Source: Flagellimonas marinaquae (GTDB taxonomy: Bacteria; Bacteroidota; Bacteroidia; Flavobacteriales; Flavobacteriaceae). From it: 64,000 nt of DNA. A program made the position numbers and the translations under genes. Each line of letters opens with the position of its first letter. The first letter of the stretch is position 1. The notes under the pieces were generated by a model that was given only the letters and a program-made list of their open reading frames with translations, made no database searches and was not told the DNA's origin. Location of the stretch: positions 2,705,501 through 2,769,500 of the forward strand of contig NZ_CP092415.1 of NCBI RefSeq assembly GCF_023716465.1, read 5' to 3'. Of this stretch, positions 1 to 8,525 are shown in pieces.

Positions 1-184
1 CTTTGCGAAGGTCATGGGATTGCCCACAAAGGAAAAGGACATGGCCTTTAAACTACTTAAAACAATGGGCGTAAAAGCTCCAAGTATACCGACCAATAAA
101 GTGCAAATTGCTGCCAAGATCATCAAAGCCCTTGGAAGGGGCATTGATAAGGCAAGGGGAGCGGGTGAGGATATGGGCTATTGA
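1..184 (+). CDS. 3' end of an unrecognised protein gene (partial)
   Basis: The reading frame is open from base 2 to a TGA at 182-184 and gives about 60 residues, so the gene begins upstream of the window. The visible tail is basic and probably helical, with the segments LLKTMGVKAPSIP and AAKIIKALGRGIDKARG, and ends in GEDMGY. There is no membrane segment or cysteine. I do not recognise the family. The open frame, normal codon use and the 250-base non-coding gap that follows support a real C-terminus. Confidence 0.5.
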   Translation, partial: FAKVMGLPTKEKDMAFKLLKTMGVKAPSIPTNKVQIAAKIIKALGRGIDKARGAGEDMGY

Positions 185-205
185 AAACCAAAAAGTAGGT
201 TGCGC

Positions 206-261
206 CCTGTCGGGTTTTTGCTTTACGCTTATCTACCCGAACACTTCAAAAACCCGATAGG
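206..261. repeat. 15-bp inverted repeat after the first gene
   Basis: CCTGTCGGGTTTTTG (206-220) pairs with CAAAAACCCGATAGG (247-261) with a single mismatch that becomes G.U in RNA, around a 26-nt loop. It begins 22 nt after the stop codon of the partial gene. There is no clean T-run after the second arm, though the first arm ends in T5. It could serve as a 3' end structure for the upstream gene. Confidence 0.4.
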
Positions 262-435
262 ATCCATGCGCAAAAGTTGGAGGTAAGATTTGGGGTTTAT
301 ATACCTAATGCAATATAATATGGACACATTTGATTCACGAAAGTTTTTTCACACAAAAAATGATAGTCTTTTAATAATCAATTCATTATTCTTCCGTTTG
401 TTTATCAGATGTTCAATTATATTCAATAACAAACC

Positions 436-1257
436 ATGTTGTATTTAAATAGAAAGATAGGTTTTGTAGTGATTGCAATAAGTTTACTGATGGGGTGTAC
501 TTCCAATTCACAAATAATTAAGGTTGGAGGCGAGCACGACTATACTATACTCAGAGGCCCTGTAAAAAAAATTGAAACGAACACCTATGAGCCTATCCTC
601 AAGAATGGTGATATAGTAAAAGGAAAATTATTCAACAGTTTAAAAAAACTATCAGGCAGTGGAGGAAAACAAGAATTTGATGAAGCGGGGAATGTAATTA
701 GGGCAATGCAATTTAAGCAAGGAGATACAATCGCTGAGTTCTATAACGAGTATAAATATTCAAATGGCAATCGAATAGAATATAATGCATATAAATCTCC
801 ATTAAAAAAAATCAAACAAGACAAACAGAAATTTGAATATGATTCAAGAAATAGAATAATTGTTCAAAAGTACTATGGCCCCTCATTTTGTGTAAATGAA
901 TGGATGCTTAACAGAAAAAAGAATTTCAATTACAATGAATATGATGACATTATAAAACAGATTGACAGTTCTTTCACTCCTTTCGATTGTAATGATATCC
1001 GAATCAGTACCAAGGTTTTCAATCGCCATCCTAAATATGAAAACGGGCTAAAGATTGAAGATGATTCTTATATCTACAAATATGATCCTGAGAGAAATTT
1101 GGTTAGAAAGAATTTTAAGGGTGATATTCAGTACGAAGAGTTCTATCCAAGTGGTGTAAGGAAGAAGAAATTTATTCACGATAGCTATTATTTTGAATAC
1201 AATGAAGATGGTTATTATAAGAAAAGAGTTCATTCACTTAGGTTAGGGCATCTTTAA
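436..1257 (+). CDS. YD-motif lipoprotein, C-terminus cut by an in-frame stop
   Basis: This encodes a 273-residue exported lipoprotein. A signal helix ends in LLMGC, so Cys21 is the likely lipidated residue. The mature part is full of short tyrosine/aspartate beta-hairpin units such as KYSNGNRIEY, FEYDSRNRI and YKYDPERN, which recall the YD-type repeats of many hypothetical Bacteroidota surface proteins. No enzymatic motif is seen. The ORF ends at TAA 1255-1257, but the same frame goes on for 36 codons in the same style to TAA 1366-1368 (next entry). Proteins of this type usually end in a DEYGNW-type motif, which here lies beyond the stop. The gene is therefore probably interrupted by a nonsense mutation, or read through. 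Function is unknown. Confidence 0.75.
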   Translation: MLYLNRKIGFVVIAISLLMGCTSNSQIIKVGGEHDYTILRGPVKKIETNTYEPILKNGDIVKGKLFNSLKKLSGSGGKQEFDEAGNVIRAMQFKQGDTIAEFYNEYKYSNGNRIEYNAYKSPLKKIKQDKQKFEYDSRNRIIVQKYYGPSFCVNEWMLNRKKNFNYNEYDDIIKQIDSSFTPFDCNDIRISTKVFNRHPKYENGLKIEDDSYIYKYDPERNLVRKNFKGDIQYEEFYPSGVRKKKFIHDSYYFEYNEDGYYKKRVHSLRLGHL

Positions 1258-1368
1258 TTGTATGAATATTCAATTAAAGATGAATACGGAAATTGGACTC
1301 AAATGATCATCTATGAAGACGGCACACCTTATTTAATCGGGGAAAGAAAAATCACGTATTATGAATAA
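1258..1368 (+). pseudogene. In-frame orphan C-terminal tail of the YD-motif lipoprotein
   Basis: Directly after the TAA at 1255-1257, the same reading frame codes for a tail containing YEYSIKDEYGNWTQM and YLIGERKITYYE, then stops at 1366-1368. The tail keeps the tyrosine-rich style and ends in the DEYGNW...ERxITYY pattern common at the C-terminus of this protein class. The ATG of the next gene (1361) lies inside it, so the original pair would have overlapped by 8 bp. One base substitution creating the TAA is the simplest explanation. Confidence 0.6.
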
Positions 1369-2554
1369 ATTGGTAAAGTTTAAGCCATATATAGTACTTA
1401 TAATTTACGCAACAGTTGTTTTTCAGTCTTGTAAAAGAGAAAAATCTGAAGAGAAGAACGCAATTTCTCAAAGCCCTCAGGAAATTCAACAAGGACAACC
1501 TGAATCCAACGGAAAACAAAAAGGGCTTAGTGAGAAAAGAAATATTCCATATAGAAAGAAATTATTACAAAAGGACAGTCTTGCCAAATACCTTACGAAA
1601 GAGGAAAAGAATCTGATGGAGTATGATAGTTTGGATATCTGGAACAAATTCATGGAAATCGCCAAAGAACGGTGGTTTAAATACAAAAAAATACCAAATG
1701 TGGATTACTTGACCATCGATGAAGCCTTGACGGTTATCATGGATAGTACTGAAAACTGGTCCTCTAAACAAGAACTGGCATTACAAAGAAAACAAAGCGA
1801 GAGTTTACGAGGAAACTATATCGATAGCTTGAAAGGAGTTATCCATCCAATAGATTCTACCATACCATTTGGGCCAGCACCACTCTTAAAATTGTCATCC
1901 AATCGTAAAAGAAGAACAAGTTTCACTAAAAAGGTCGGTAAGGCATTGCAAGATACGGATTCTACCCAATCTCGAAAGACAATCTATGAAAGTTGGATGT
2001 TTTTCTTAAAGCTCAATATGGCTTTGGACGATTCAACTGAAGATTCTTATGGGAAATTCCTCCCCTCTATTACAAATTACGATTTCATTTTGGAAGACAA
2101 ATTGCAATTGGATAATTACAAAAGAAGATTTAAGGAGATATACTTAAATAATTCTTTCTATTCCACTAGGATAGGTAATATAGGTATATATGAAGTGTAT
2201 TATTATGTATTACAATTAGGTGATTCTTTTGGATGTCATCCATATGACAAGCCACTCGAGGATTGTTGTTATACCCCAGGGTATGATTGCGATTATGAGG
2301 GATTTGTGTTGTTGTATGATAGGTCTAAAAAGTATGCTGAAATTCTTCATGCTTATTATATCGCAGCGGAAAGTTTCAGATTCTTTAGTATCACGGAAGA
2401 TGAGGTAATCCATGTTTTTCAGGGGGAGCGCAAGAAAAGCTGGGATTCAAGAAATAGAAGTGTCAGTTCAACAGATTCAATTTCCATGGAGTTAAAGGAA
2501 GAATTCAGAGTTAGAATTTTGGAGGACAGTAAAATATTATTGGAGGAAAATTAG
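1361..2554 (+). CDS. Unknown lipoprotein, 397 aa
   Basis: The N-terminus has a signal helix followed by VVFQSC, a plausible lipobox, so an exported lipid-anchored protein is expected. Residues 28-65 are a low-complexity, charged and Gln/Ser-rich linker. The rest is a charged alpha/beta sequence of no family I recognise. Near residues 280-320 there is a cluster of four cysteines (GCHPYDK, DCCYTPGYDCDYEG) that may form disulfides. The ATG at 1361 overlaps the extended frame of the previous gene, which suggests the two were cotranslated. No catalytic motif is seen. Confidence 0.7.
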   Translation: MNKLVKFKPYIVLIIYATVVFQSCKREKSEEKNAISQSPQEIQQGQPESNGKQKGLSEKRNIPYRKKLLQKDSLAKYLTKEEKNLMEYDSLDIWNKFMEIAKERWFKYKKIPNVDYLTIDEALTVIMDSTENWSSKQELALQRKQSESLRGNYIDSLKGVIHPIDSTIPFGPAPLLKLSSNRKRRTSFTKKVGKALQDTDSTQSRKTIYESWMFFLKLNMALDDSTEDSYGKFLPSITNYDFILEDKLQLDNYKRRFKEIYLNNSFYSTRIGNIGIYEVYYYVLQLGDSFGCHPYDKPLEDCCYTPGYDCDYEGFVLLYDRSKKYAEILHAYYIAAESFRFFSITEDEVIHVFQGERKKSWDSRNRSVSSTDSISMELKEEFRVRILEDSKILLEEN

Positions 2555-3092
2555 ACACAGTGTTTTTACCAATAGCAGAGTAAATCAGATAGTGAATAAG
2601 TGTTATAAAATGTGGTAGTTTTTAAGGAAAAACCATAAGAGAAAATAAAAGTGGAATACACTTAATTATTAAGTATTTATTCCTAATTTTAAGAATGCAA
2701 AATATCCATAAGTTTTGCCTCTGAATGTACCGATTTGAACACGGTTCAGGGTTCGGTTAACTGGTCTAAGTTAACGGTGTAAAAATATGAAAATCAACTA
2801 TTTATGTTTAAAGGGATGGGCCTGCCACCCCGATGGCTTATCAACCAAACATGTTTATGCGGTCTGATTGGAGCTAAATTGCCAATTGATACAAAGGCAC
2901 CGGGGTGATTAATATGCATTGTGTGGACAGGTCCCTTGGTCAGGATGATAGAAATAGCAAGAACTCAACCAAGAAAGTTTAATCGGACGAATTGTAAGGA
3001 CAGATTTTTACCAATGGGAATCAGAAATGGGCAGGATTATGAACTCAAAAAATTAGCAGGGAACAAGTACCCTTGTGAAACCTAAGACGGTT
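2555..3092. other. 538-bp non-coding gap between convergent genes
   Basis: The gap lies between a plus-strand lipoprotein gene and the 3' end of the minus-strand DeoR gene. I find no credible ORF. It holds copy A of a structured repeat (2684-2775, separate entry). The short string TTTTTACCAAT occurs near both ends. A weak hairpin, CCTAAGAC (3081-3088) with GTTTTAGG (3101-3108), overlaps the DeoR stop codon. The rest shows nothing recognisable. Confidence 0.5.
2684..2775 (+). ncRNA. Structured repeat copy A, candidate small RNA
   Basis: A 22-nt string (2707-2728, beginning CATAAGTTTTGCCTCTG) is identical to 12528-12549. Similarity continues downstream through GGTTCGGTTAA versus AGTTCGGTTAA. 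After the identical block comes a hairpin, ACCG (2729-2732) with CGGT (2742-2745), then GTTAAC (2756-2761) with GTTAAC (2770-2775). The matching hairpin in copy B has a compensated base pair, which points to RNA structure. A near -7 box, TAATTTTA (2684-2691), lies 23 nt before the repeat. In copy B a perfect TAnnTTTG box lies 22 nt before it. A conserved DNA site is the main alternative. Confidence 0.35.
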
Positions 3093-3848
3093 TTATAATA
3101 GTTTTAGGCTCCTAATACGATAGGCGTCCAAAACAGAAGAGTTGGGATCCAGTTCAGTAATCAAGGTGTCCAGATTTCCAATATCGCAGATTTTGTAGCG
3201 GTTGGACGTGTTCAGTTTCGGGGAGATACATAGTGAAACCACCTTTTTGGAGGTCTTGATCATAGCTTTTTTCATTTGTGCAATTTCCCAATCCACTTCC
3301 GTAATCCCTTTTTTGGCGTCCAAGTACCCTGTTCCCAAGAAACAGATATCTGCTTCGATTTCCGAAAGTAAATTGATAGATCCACCTCCAATGGTCAATT
3401 GTGAGCTTCGGGAAAGTTTCCCTCCAATTAGAAAAATCTCATGATATTTGGGCAACCGTTGGGATAGTTCAATGGCCATGGAAAGACTGGGCGTAAAAAA
3501 CGTAAGCGACAACTTCTTCGGAATCAATTTAACAAGTTCCAAATGGGTGGACCCACCACTGATCAACACGACATCCCCTTCCTTGATCAGGGAAACCGCC
3601 TTTTGGGCAATGGAAACCTTACTGTCCAGTTCATAAATATCATTGGAACGGTCAGAATAGGCATTGAAGCCATTCGATAAAGCGCCCCCATGTACCTTTT
3701 TCAGCTTTTTGGCGGAATCAAGTTCCTTGATATCTCGTCGAACGGTATCAATGGACACGTTGAGCATATTGGCCAGATCGGCCAAAACTACCCTATTGTG
3801 CAGGTGAACTTCGGTCAGTATGAATTGATGTCGTTCCGTCTTGTTCAT
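3093..3848 (-). CDS. DeoR-family transcriptional repressor of the MurNAc locus
   Basis: This is a 251-residue regulator. The ATG at 3846-3848 (MNKTERHQFI) is preferred; the longer frame upstream is only AT-rich operator DNA. The N-terminal winged helix (about 1-55) carries the DeoR signature NMLNVSIDTVRRDIKEL. The C-terminal DeoR sensor domain (about 75-240) has the phosphosugar-binding loop ISGGSTHLELV, then IGGKL and FLGTGYLDAKKGITEVDWE. Members of this family respond to phosphorylated sugars. The gene is divergent from the SusC-SusD-NamZ-symporter-MurQ block, so a MurNAc-6-phosphate or GlcNAc-6-phosphate signal is likely by inference. Repeated TTGCAA sites fill the intergenic region and probably serve both promoters. 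Confidence 0.85.
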   Translation of the reverse strand: MNKTERHQFILTEVHLHNRVVLADLANMLNVSIDTVRRDIKELDSAKKLKKVHGGALSNGFNAYSDRSNDIYELDSKVSIAQKAVSLIKEGDVVLISGGSTHLELVKLIPKKLSLTFFTPSLSMAIELSQRLPKYHEIFLIGGKLSRSSQLTIGGGSINLLSEIEADICFLGTGYLDAKKGITEVDWEIAQMKKAMIKTSKKVVSLCISPKLNTSNRYKICDIGNLDTLITELDPNSSVLDAYRIRSLKLL

Positions 3849-3871
3849 ATCGCAAATATAAAATATAATCA

Positions 3872-3992
3872 TGCAATAAAAAACAGCAATTTTTATTAAA
3901 AGTTGTTTAATAATGCAATAAAATCTAATTTTTGCAATAAAAAATTGCAAAAAAATTGCAACATTGAAAATTGCTCGCTAAGTTTGTTGCAA
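3872..3992. promoter_or_regulatory. Divergent operator/promoter region with TTGCAA repeats
   Basis: Between the DeoR start and SusC there are three copies of TGCAATAAAA (3872-3881, 3914-3923, 3933-3942). The last is part of a perfect inverted repeat, TTTGCAAT-N5-ATTGCAAA (3931-3951). Further half-sites are ATTGCAAC (3955-3962) and TTGCAA (3987-3992). A Bacteroidota -7 box, TAAGTTTG (3979-3986), has a TTG 20 nt upstream (3956-3958) inside one half-site. A protein bound at the repeats would cover the -33 region of the SusC promoter. The leftmost copy lies 24 nt before the DeoR start, which suggests autoregulation. That the DeoR protein binds here is inference. Confidence 0.65.
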
Positions 3993-4014
3993 ATGCTCAA
4001 AAAGAACTCAACGT

Positions 4015-7000
4015 ATGAAAAAACTCAATTACATGTTACTGTTTTTGACACTGTTCTTGGGGGTGAATTCCGTATTCGCCCAAACCTTGACGGTTTCAGG
4101 AACAGTAAGTGACAATGCGGGCCAACCTTTACCAGGGGCCAATGTTTTCATTAAAGGAACCTCCATAGGTGGGGTGACCGATTTTGATGGAAACTTTCAA
4201 TTAGAAGTTTCTGATGCCGAGGGAAAGACCTTGGTCATCAGCTATCTTGGTTTTGTAACCAAAGAACAGGTACTTACTGGAAGCACACAGAATTTATCAA
4301 TTTCCTTGACCGAAGATTCAAATAAACTGGATGAGGTTATTGTTTTGGGATCCTCGGTGACCCAAGAACGGAAAAAACTGGGTAATGCCATTACCACGGT
4401 TCAATCTGCCAAATTGGTGGAAGCCGCACCGGTGAGCGTTACTTCCTCACTACAAGGTAAGGTGCCAGGGGCGCAAATCACCCAAAACTCGGGAGATCCC
4501 GCCGGTGGATTTTCCATTCGCTTGAGAGGACCCAGTACCATTAAAGGTTCCTCTGAACCGCTTTATGTGGTGGATGGGGTGATCGCCAGTAACCTTACCA
4601 CCAATGTGACCAACCTTAACGTTCCTGCCGGGGATGCAAGTCCAGGACAGAATAGGATGGTGGACATCAACCCCAATGACATTGAAAACATCAATATTCT
4701 CAACGGGGCCGCCGCCGCCGCCATTTATGGTTCAAGGGCTTCCAATGGGGTGGTGGTGATTACCACCAAAAAAGGAAGATCCTTTGGGAATGGTCCAGAA
4801 ATGACCTTTAAAACAGGAATCAATATCAATACCATTCGTAAAAAATTGGACCTTAATTTAACCGGGGAGGAATTTGAAACGGTACCCGTAGGCGGTTTGG
4901 CTGGAAGATTGTGGCCCATTTTTGGTTTTGATGCCGACACAAATACCGCAACACCTTTCTTAAACTTAAGTTCCGAAAAGTTCAATACCACCCGCTATGA
5001 TTATCAGGATGATATTTTCCAAACCGGTTTTGGAACTGATAACCACTTTATGGTTCGCGATGGGAATAGCAAAATGAACTATTTGGCCTCTGTGGGCTAT
5101 ACGAGTAATGAAGGGATTGTTAAAAATACCACTTATAACCGTTTTACCGCCCGGTTAAAGTTTGGGCATAATGTTGCAGATTGGATTTCCTATGACATAG
5201 GACTCTATTTTTCAAGCAGTAAGTCCGATGAGAAACCGGATGGTAACGTATTCTGGAGTCCCATTAATGCCATGAACATTACCAATAACGTGTATGACCT
5301 TTCGCAACGCGATGCCAATGGGAATCTTTTGGCAGTGGAACCTACCCGGGTAAACCCATTAAGTATTATCGAGACCTTTGATATTACCCAAAATGTGGAC
5401 CGATTCATTCCCAATGCACATGTAAAGATCACACCTATTGATAATCTTACCATAGATCAAATCATCGGTGTGGATACCTACAAGCAAAAAGGACATATCT
5501 CCATTCCAGTGTACCCTTATGATGGGGTTAACCCCGCCTATTTTAATGATGGCTATTTGGGGGATGCCGAGGCCAAGATTTTTAACTGGAACTATGACAT
5601 TACCGCAAACTATGACTGGGATATCAGCGAAACATTGAACTCTTCCACAACAGGAGGGTATAGCTTCCAGGCCAGTCAATTGGAGTTGGATGCCACCCAA
5701 GGAAGAGGGCTCGATGCGTCGGGAGTGCCTACCATTCCCTTGCAATACAATCCAGTGGATTCCAATTTGGACATTTACGGATTCTTCCTTCAGGAAACAC
5801 TTTCCTATGACAACAAGTTGTTCTTAACTGTTGCAGGTCGTGTGGATGGAGCCACGAACTTTGATGTGGACAACCGAAGTAATTTCTATCCAAAAGTGTC
5901 CGGTTCTTATCTTATTTCCAACGAACCTTTCTGGAACACCGAAGGATTCTTCAACTCGGCAAGACTGAGGGCTTCCTACGGAGAGGCGGGTAACCTTACC
6001 GCGATATCACCTTATGAAAGATTTGGAAGCTACACGCCCAACGAATTTGCGGGAGCGGGAAGTTTACAGCAAAACAATAGACTGGGTAACGAAGACTTGG
6101 TGCCAGAGCGTACCAAGGAATTTGAAATAGGTGCCGATTTAAGTTTTTGGAACGATCGCGCCGGATTGTTGTTCTCATATTATAGCCAAAAAATTGAAGA
6201 TTTGATTGTGACCCGGGTTTTGGCGCCTTCCATTGGTGGTGCGTCCAGAACGGAGAACGTGGGTAGCATGGAGAACAAAGGTTTGGAGATTTATGCCAGG
6301 ATAACCCCTATAAAGACTCCTGATTTTACCTGGGACGTGAATGTAAACTTCAGTACCAATAAAAACAAGGTGTTAAAGACCATTGGTGGTGATATTACCG
6401 TGGCCACTGTTGCCGGTGCCACGCCAATTGTACGTGAGGGAGAGCCTTTGGGGGTTTTCTACGGAACGTATTTTGCCAAGGATGACAATGGGGAGTTGAT
6501 TTTGTCCGGACCATCCGACACGGGTGCGCCTGTGGGCGTTCCCCAACAAGAAAGAGGGGATGCTGCTACGGGTATTGCACAGCGTGATGCAAATGGACAA
6601 CCCACAGGGGATGCGCTTCGAAAAATTATTGGTGACCCCAACCCAGATTATATCATGGGTATTGGAACCGACTTGAAGTACAAGAACTTTGGTTTTTCCA
6701 TGCTGTGGGAATCCGTACAGGGATTTGATGTGTTTGATGCCGATAAACGTACCCGTCAAGGGGTTGGTTTGGGTCGATTGTCTGCCCAAGAGCTTAGCGG
6801 TGACCTTCCAAGAGGATATATTGCTGGGATTTATCCCATTGAGCAATTTAGAATAGAGGATGGTTCCTTCGTAAAATTGAGGGAAATAGCCTTATCCTAT
6901 ACTTTCGATTCGCTTTTCAACAACTCGCTTAAAGATGTAGAGGTTTCCTTGATCGGAAGAAACCTGATCTCTTTTGACAACTTTTGGAGTTTTGACCCTG

Positions 7001-7101
7001 AGACCAACGCTGGTGGACAATCCAATCTACTGCGTGCTGTAAACTTTGGTAACGTACCAATTCCAAGCACTTTTGCTTTATCAATCAGCACTAAACTATA
7101 A
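4015..7101 (+). CDS. SusC/RagA-type TonB-dependent outer-membrane receptor
   Basis: This is a 1028-residue outer-membrane transporter. A signal peptide (about 1-22, ending SVFA) is followed by a carboxypeptidase-regulatory-like beta-sandwich (about 25-110, PLPGANVFIKG). Next comes a TonB-box-like LDEVIVLG and a plug domain with LYVVDGVI and IYGSRASNGVVVITTKKG, then a beta-barrel to the C-terminal aromatic-rich strand. It has no STN domain, so it is not expected to signal through FecR. SusD starts 2 nt after the stop. With NamZ, a symporter and MurQ downstream, the likely cargo is a peptidoglycan fragment or MurNAc-containing sugar; this is inferred from context only. Confidence 0.9.
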   Translation: MKKLNYMLLFLTLFLGVNSVFAQTLTVSGTVSDNAGQPLPGANVFIKGTSIGGVTDFDGNFQLEVSDAEGKTLVISYLGFVTKEQVLTGSTQNLSISLTEDSNKLDEVIVLGSSVTQERKKLGNAITTVQSAKLVEAAPVSVTSSLQGKVPGAQITQNSGDPAGGFSIRLRGPSTIKGSSEPLYVVDGVIASNLTTNVTNLNVPAGDASPGQNRMVDINPNDIENINILNGAAAAAIYGSRASNGVVVITTKKGRSFGNGPEMTFKTGININTIRKKLDLNLTGEEFETVPVGGLAGRLWPIFGFDADTNTATPFLNLSSEKFNTTRYDYQDDIFQTGFGTDNHFMVRDGNSKMNYLASVGYTSNEGIVKNTTYNRFTARLKFGHNVADWISYDIGLYFSSSKSDEKPDGNVFWSPINAMNITNNVYDLSQRDANGNLLAVEPTRVNPLSIIETFDITQNVDRFIPNAHVKITPIDNLTIDQIIGVDTYKQKGHISIPVYPYDGVNPAYFNDGYLGDAEAKIFNWNYDITANYDWDISETLNSSTTGGYSFQASQLELDATQGRGLDASGVPTIPLQYNPVDSNLDIYGFFLQETLSYDNKLFLTVAGRVDGATNFDVDNRSNFYPKVSGSYLISNEPFWNTEGFFNSARLRASYGEAGNLTAISPYERFGSYTPNEFAGAGSLQQNNRLGNEDLVPERTKEFEIGADLSFWNDRAGLLFSYYSQKIEDLIVTRVLAPSIGGASRTENVGSMENKGLEIYARITPIKTPDFTWDVNVNFSTNKNKVLKTIGGDITVATVAGATPIVREGEPLGVFYGTYFAKDDNGELILSGPSDTGAPVGVPQQERGDAATGIAQRDANGQPTGDALRKIIGDPNPDYIMGIGTDLKYKNFGFSMLWESVQGFDVFDADKRTRQGVGLGRLSAQELSGDLPRGYIAGIYPIEQFRIEDGSFVKLREIALSYTFDSLFNNSLKDVEVSLIGRNLISFDNFWSFDPETNAGGQSNLLRAVNFGNVPIPSTFALSISTKL

Positions 7102-7102
7102 A

Positions 7103-8419
7103 ATGAAAGACATGAAAGGAATATATAAATTTTTACTGTTGGCGGCATTGACTCTTGGGGCAGTGTCTTGTGACAAGGTGTACTTGGATCCCAATTCAAC
7201 CTTGGAGCCTGATGTTGTGAACAACACGGACAATCTTGTGGATTTGATCAACGGTATCCAACAGCGTTGGAGCGCAGAACGTAGCGGTCTTATCTATACT
7301 TCTGTAAACATCACCGGATTGAATACCAGTGAACTGCAATTGCTCAACCCCGGTAACCAAGGGGAAAATGAAGTGCTTTTGGGGGGAGATGATATTGGGG
7401 GTGACAATGAGCTGTTGAACAATATGTGGACCAATGCCATGCTGTGCCGCAAAGAGGCCACTACGGTGATTACCTCGGCGGAAACGGCAACCGATGATAC
7501 TTCGGTGGGTAATACGCTTAAGGCATATGGACTTTTTTACAGAGCTTTGGTACATGGAACCTTGATTCAGTATTTTGAACAAATTCCTGTGGAAATCATC
7601 GAAGATGCCCTTTTCAACGATAGGGTAACGGTGTTGCAGAATGCCATTGATGACCTCACTGAGGCCAAAGGATATATTGATGCTGGATTGTCTTCTGAGG
7701 TTACTTCAGGATTGATCGGTTCTGTGGATTTGGAGAACTCTGTCAATGCGCTATTGGCCCGCTTTAATCTGATGGCAGGCAATTATAGCGCTGCTATAGC
7801 TGCTGCGGACGATGTGGACCTATCTGCCCAATCGACTTGGGCCTATGATGCGGCCATACCCAATCCGTTGGCATTCTGGTTCGGTTCCCAAAACGTGACC
7901 CAGGCCAAGGATGCCAGATTTGCGCTTCCTGATGATTTACTTCCGGAGGATGGTGACCAACGTGTGGACTTCTACGTGTTCAGCGAAGATCCAGATGCCG
8001 CGATTCCCGTTTATCAGGTAACCGCCTTCTTTGATAATAACACCGATGAGATTCCGGTATACCTCCCAGGTGAAATGCTTTTGATAAAGGCCGAGGCCTA
8101 TGCCAGAAGCAACGATTTGGACAATGCGGTCATTCAATTGAATGCTGTTCGCAACAAAACCGCTGGCGAGGATGCCTTTGGTGTAGGTGCTGCCTTGGCA
8201 GACTATGCCGGTACCGTAGATCAGCAATCAGTTTTGGATGAGATTTATAAGAACCGCAGAATAGAATTGTATCTGTCCGGACTCGGGTTGGAGGATAGCC
8301 GTAGATTTGATCGTCCAGGTCCCGGTGATGCAGCTGCAGAACGAAATAGAAATTATTATCCGTACCCCAATGCAGAGCGTGATAACAACGATAGTACGCC
8401 TGCAAACCCAACTTCTTGA
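7103..8419 (+). CDS. SusD/RagB-type substrate-binding lipoprotein
   Basis: This is the 438-residue surface lipoprotein that caps the SusC barrel. The ATG at 7103 is preferred, with 7112 as an alternative; the longer frame into SusC is not needed. The signal helix ends in TLGAVSC, and the Cys is the lipid anchor. The mature region has the SusD helical/TPR pattern: an N-terminal part with NTDNLVDLINGIQQRW, then LLARFNLMAGNYSAAIAAADDV, and near the C-terminus YLPGEMLLIKAEAYAR and IYKNRRIELYLSGLGLEDSRRFDR. It is shorter than many SusD proteins (about 500 residues). A terminator-like hairpin follows 49 nt after the stop. Confidence 0.88.
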   Translation: MKDMKGIYKFLLLAALTLGAVSCDKVYLDPNSTLEPDVVNNTDNLVDLINGIQQRWSAERSGLIYTSVNITGLNTSELQLLNPGNQGENEVLLGGDDIGGDNELLNNMWTNAMLCRKEATTVITSAETATDDTSVGNTLKAYGLFYRALVHGTLIQYFEQIPVEIIEDALFNDRVTVLQNAIDDLTEAKGYIDAGLSSEVTSGLIGSVDLENSVNALLARFNLMAGNYSAAIAAADDVDLSAQSTWAYDAAIPNPLAFWFGSQNVTQAKDARFALPDDLLPEDGDQRVDFYVFSEDPDAAIPVYQVTAFFDNNTDEIPVYLPGEMLLIKAEAYARSNDLDNAVIQLNAVRNKTAGEDAFGVGAALADYAGTVDQQSVLDEIYKNRRIELYLSGLGLEDSRRFDRPGPGDAAAERNRNYYPYPNAERDNNDSTPANPTS

Positions 8420-8468
8420 TTAAGTAGTTTCTCTAATAAAAACTTTGATTAGTTTTTAGTTTAAGTAT

Positions 8469-8503
8469 CCAAGCCAAATCTGGAATTTGGCTTGGTTTTT
8501 TTT
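8469..8503 (+). terminator. Intrinsic terminator inside the MurNAc operon
   Basis: CCAAGCCAAAT (8469-8479) and ATTTGGCTTGG (8485-8495) form a perfect 11-bp stem with a 5-nt loop, followed directly by eight T residues (8496-8503). It sits between susD and namZ, and namZ starts only 22 nt later. That leaves no room for a separate promoter after it, so the downstream genes must be reached by readthrough or from a start site before the hairpin. Confidence 0.85.
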
Positions 8504-8525
8504 CAACAAAAATGAAGGAACGGCC

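Noticed and set aside
2740..2775. A GGTTCGG segment in the structured repeat looked like a tRNA T-loop
   Set aside because: No acceptor stem, anticodon arm or D-arm can be placed around it, and copy B does not form one either.
2555..3092. Possible gene relic in the gap before DeoR
   Set aside because: Reading all frames by eye gave no stretch resembling a known protein family.
3849..3950. 34-residue N-terminal extension of the DeoR protein
   Set aside because: It would be translated from the operator/promoter region, is rich in Ile/Phe/Tyr from AT-rich DNA, and the DeoR family starts at the MNKTERHQ position.
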